Positions 34,828-35,635 of a stretch of 35,635 nt of DNA are shown here, piece by piece. Position 1 is the stretch's first letter. Each line of letters begins with the position of its first letter. This DNA comes from an uncultured Fidelibacterota bacterium (GTDB taxonomy: Bacteria > Marinisomatota > Marinisomatia > Marinisomatales > UBA1611). Made by a program: the position numbers and the translations under genes. The notes below the pieces were generated by a model. The model was not told the origin of the DNA and did not search any database. It was given only the letters and a program-made list of their open reading frames with translations. The stretch is taken from the NCBI GenBank assembly GCA_913043185.1, contig CAJWMI010000007.1:1-35635 (forward strand), given 5' to 3'.

Positions 34828-35166
34828 CTAAAAGCCTTTCCCTCTATTAACAAACCATGATATACCTATGCTTATCTCATACAAAACAATAAGAGGCAAA
34901 GCCATTACAAGCATACTAACAGGATCTGGAGGCGTAATAAAAGATGACAAAATAAAAATAGCTACTATTGAGTGTCGCCTATAGTGTCTCATAAATGGTG
35001 GAGTTAAGACACCAATCGTAGAAAGTAAAAATGAAATAACCGGCAATTGAAATACAAGACCAGAGCCTAATAACATCCAAGTAATAAAACTAAAATAATG
35101 ATTAATAGAAAAATTATTTAGTCTGTAGCTAAAATTAGGGAGGTTGCACTTTATGTCTAAAAACAA
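34828..35166 (-). CDS. tatC: C-terminal fragment of Sec-independent translocase TatC
   Basis: TatC is the twin-arginine signal receptor of the Tat translocon. The readable 112-residue frame contains only the last three membrane helices, with TatC marks: YFSFITWMLLGSGLVFQLPV, TPPFMRHYRRHSIVAIFILS, and SFITPPDP followed by IVLYEISIGISWFV. A complete TatC is about 230-260 residues; the first roughly 140 (with the ELRxR and FxxEP-type motifs) are missing. The apparent start is a TTG at 35166, and residues 1-18 do not look like TatC. The frame runs through the ribosome-binding site of a divergently oriented CoA-ligase gene at 35153. The gene is therefore broken by rearrangement or by a contig chimera, with the break probably between about 35105 and 35137. 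Confidence 0.82.
   Translation of the reverse strand: MFLDIKCNLPNFSYRLNNFSINHYFSFITWMLLGSGLVFQLPVISFLLSTIGVLTPPFMRHYRRHSIVAIFILSSFITPPDPVSMLVMALPLIVLYEISIGISWFVNRGKGF
35137..35143 (+). promoter_or_regulatory. Strong ribosome-binding site of the CoA-ligase gene
   Basis: AGGGAGG at 35137-35143 lies 9 nt before the ATG at 35153. It fixes the start of that gene and shows that DNA belonging to it extends at least this far into the apparent tatC frame. Confidence 0.7.
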
Positions 35167-35635
35167 CCCTCAATCTAATAAAGTTCCCGGAGGTGTTCCT
35201 TCTGCACACGTTGACACGTCTATTAAAGACCTATTGCCAGACCCCAGTCAACTGCCGGAATTTGACTTCACAGGAACTCCCGAATTAGCTAAGTATCCAG
35301 ATTATCTCAATGCCGCCTATGAATTACTTGATGCAAATGTAGAGAATGGGCTTGGCAACCGAATTGCTATCTCTTACGAACAAAAATCATGGACCTATAA
35401 GCAACTTTTGGAACTTAGTAACCAAATCGCCAGGGTGTTAGTTGAAGACTGTAAACTTCAAACTGGCGGGAGAGTTCTACTTCGGTCTGGAAACACACCC
35501 ATGCTAGTTGCTTGTTGGTTTGCAGTTTTAAAAGCCGGGGGTATTTGCGTGACCACTATGCCCCTTCTAAGATCTAGAGAACTAGAGTTTATCATTGAAA
35601 AAGCAGGTGTTGGTGATAGTTACTTAACTGATAGA
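35153..35635 (+). CDS. 2-aminobenzoate/benzoate-CoA ligase-like AMP-binding protein (N-terminal part)
   Basis: The frame opens with ATG at 35153 and stays open for 161 codons to the right edge. The start (PSAHVDTSIKDLLPDPSQLP), YPDYLNAAYELLD, SWTYKQLLELSNQIARVLVE and RVLLRSGNTPMLVACWFAVL match the N-terminal region of 2-aminobenzoate-CoA ligases and related aryl-CoA synthetases. The next stretch, KAGGICVTTMPLLRSREL, is also typical of them. The AMP-binding signature lies outside the window, so the substrate is inferred only. These enzymes activate aromatic or other acids with ATP and CoA. G+C here is about 44% by my count, against about 23-37% in the adjoining tatC lines, and the strand is opposite. 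Both support an origin different from the rest of the window. Confidence 0.82.
   Translation, partial: MSKNNPQSNKVPGGVPSAHVDTSIKDLLPDPSQLPEFDFTGTPELAKYPDYLNAAYELLDANVENGLGNRIAISYEQKSWTYKQLLELSNQIARVLVEDCKLQTGGRVLLRSGNTPMLVACWFAVLKAGGICVTTMPLLRSRELEFIIEKAGVGDSYLTDR

Overview
The window is AT-rich (roughly one third G+C by eye) and densely coded, with long same-strand gene runs. It comes from a Gram-negative bacterium: there is a Kdo transferase, a family 9 LPS glycosyltransferase, outer-membrane barrel-type and lipoprotein-type products, and many exported proteins. The AT bias, FecR/barrel protein, ECF-sigma locus and large Calx-beta surface protein resemble uncultured marine lineages of the Marinimicrobia (SAR406) / FCB type. 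That assignment is inference, because there is no rRNA or other decisive marker. No tRNA, rRNA, CRISPR array or insertion sequence was found.

Layout. (1) 1-5687, minus strand: a large FAD/Fe-S D-2-hydroxyacid dehydrogenase, a FecR-domain protein with a predicted outer-membrane barrel, and an exported protein cut by the left edge. (2) 5890-9893, plus strand: a large secreted adhesin-like protein (CnaB-like, PKD, Calx-beta and PPC domains), translationally overlapped by an exported MsrA. (3) 9907-13675, minus strand: an ECF sigma factor, a membrane-anchored putative anti-sigma protein, a Spy/CpxP-like periplasmic protein and an Asp-rich lipoprotein, with the first three genes overlapping; then a long hairpin and serC. 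(4) 13766-16750, plus strand: a UvrD-type helicase fused to a Fe-S PD-(D/E)XK nuclease. (5) 16754-22310, minus strand: DegT aminotransferase, TldD, TldE, RmuC and a small exported protein, in one tight run. (6) 22565-27445: a small heat-shock protein; a soluble EF-hand/NADPH-oxidase-type reductase on the opposite strand; then a PLP-dependent cysteine/cystathionine synthase followed by a glycoside hydrolase family 1 protein fused to a TlpA-like thioredoxin domain. (7) 27442-35166, minus strand: an eight-gene envelope/translation run (TatC fragment, polyprenyl synthase, GT9, WaaA, PgsA-like, FtsY, RimO, QEGLA-motif metallopeptidase). (8) 35153-35635, plus strand: the start of a 2-aminobenzoate/benzoate-CoA ligase-like gene of visibly higher G+C, abutting a TatC that has lost its N-terminal half. 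This looks like a contig chimera or a rearrangement.

The most unusual items are the EF-hand protein that carries the NOX dehydrogenase module without the haem membrane domain, the GH1-TlpA fusion, the compact ECF-sigma envelope-stress locus, the FecR-barrel fusion with type-3-like calcium repeats, and the TatC/CoA-ligase junction. Predicted calcium-binding modules recur (EF-hands, Calx-beta, TSP3-like repeats), as do thiol/redox enzymes directed to the envelope (exported MsrA, TlpA domain).
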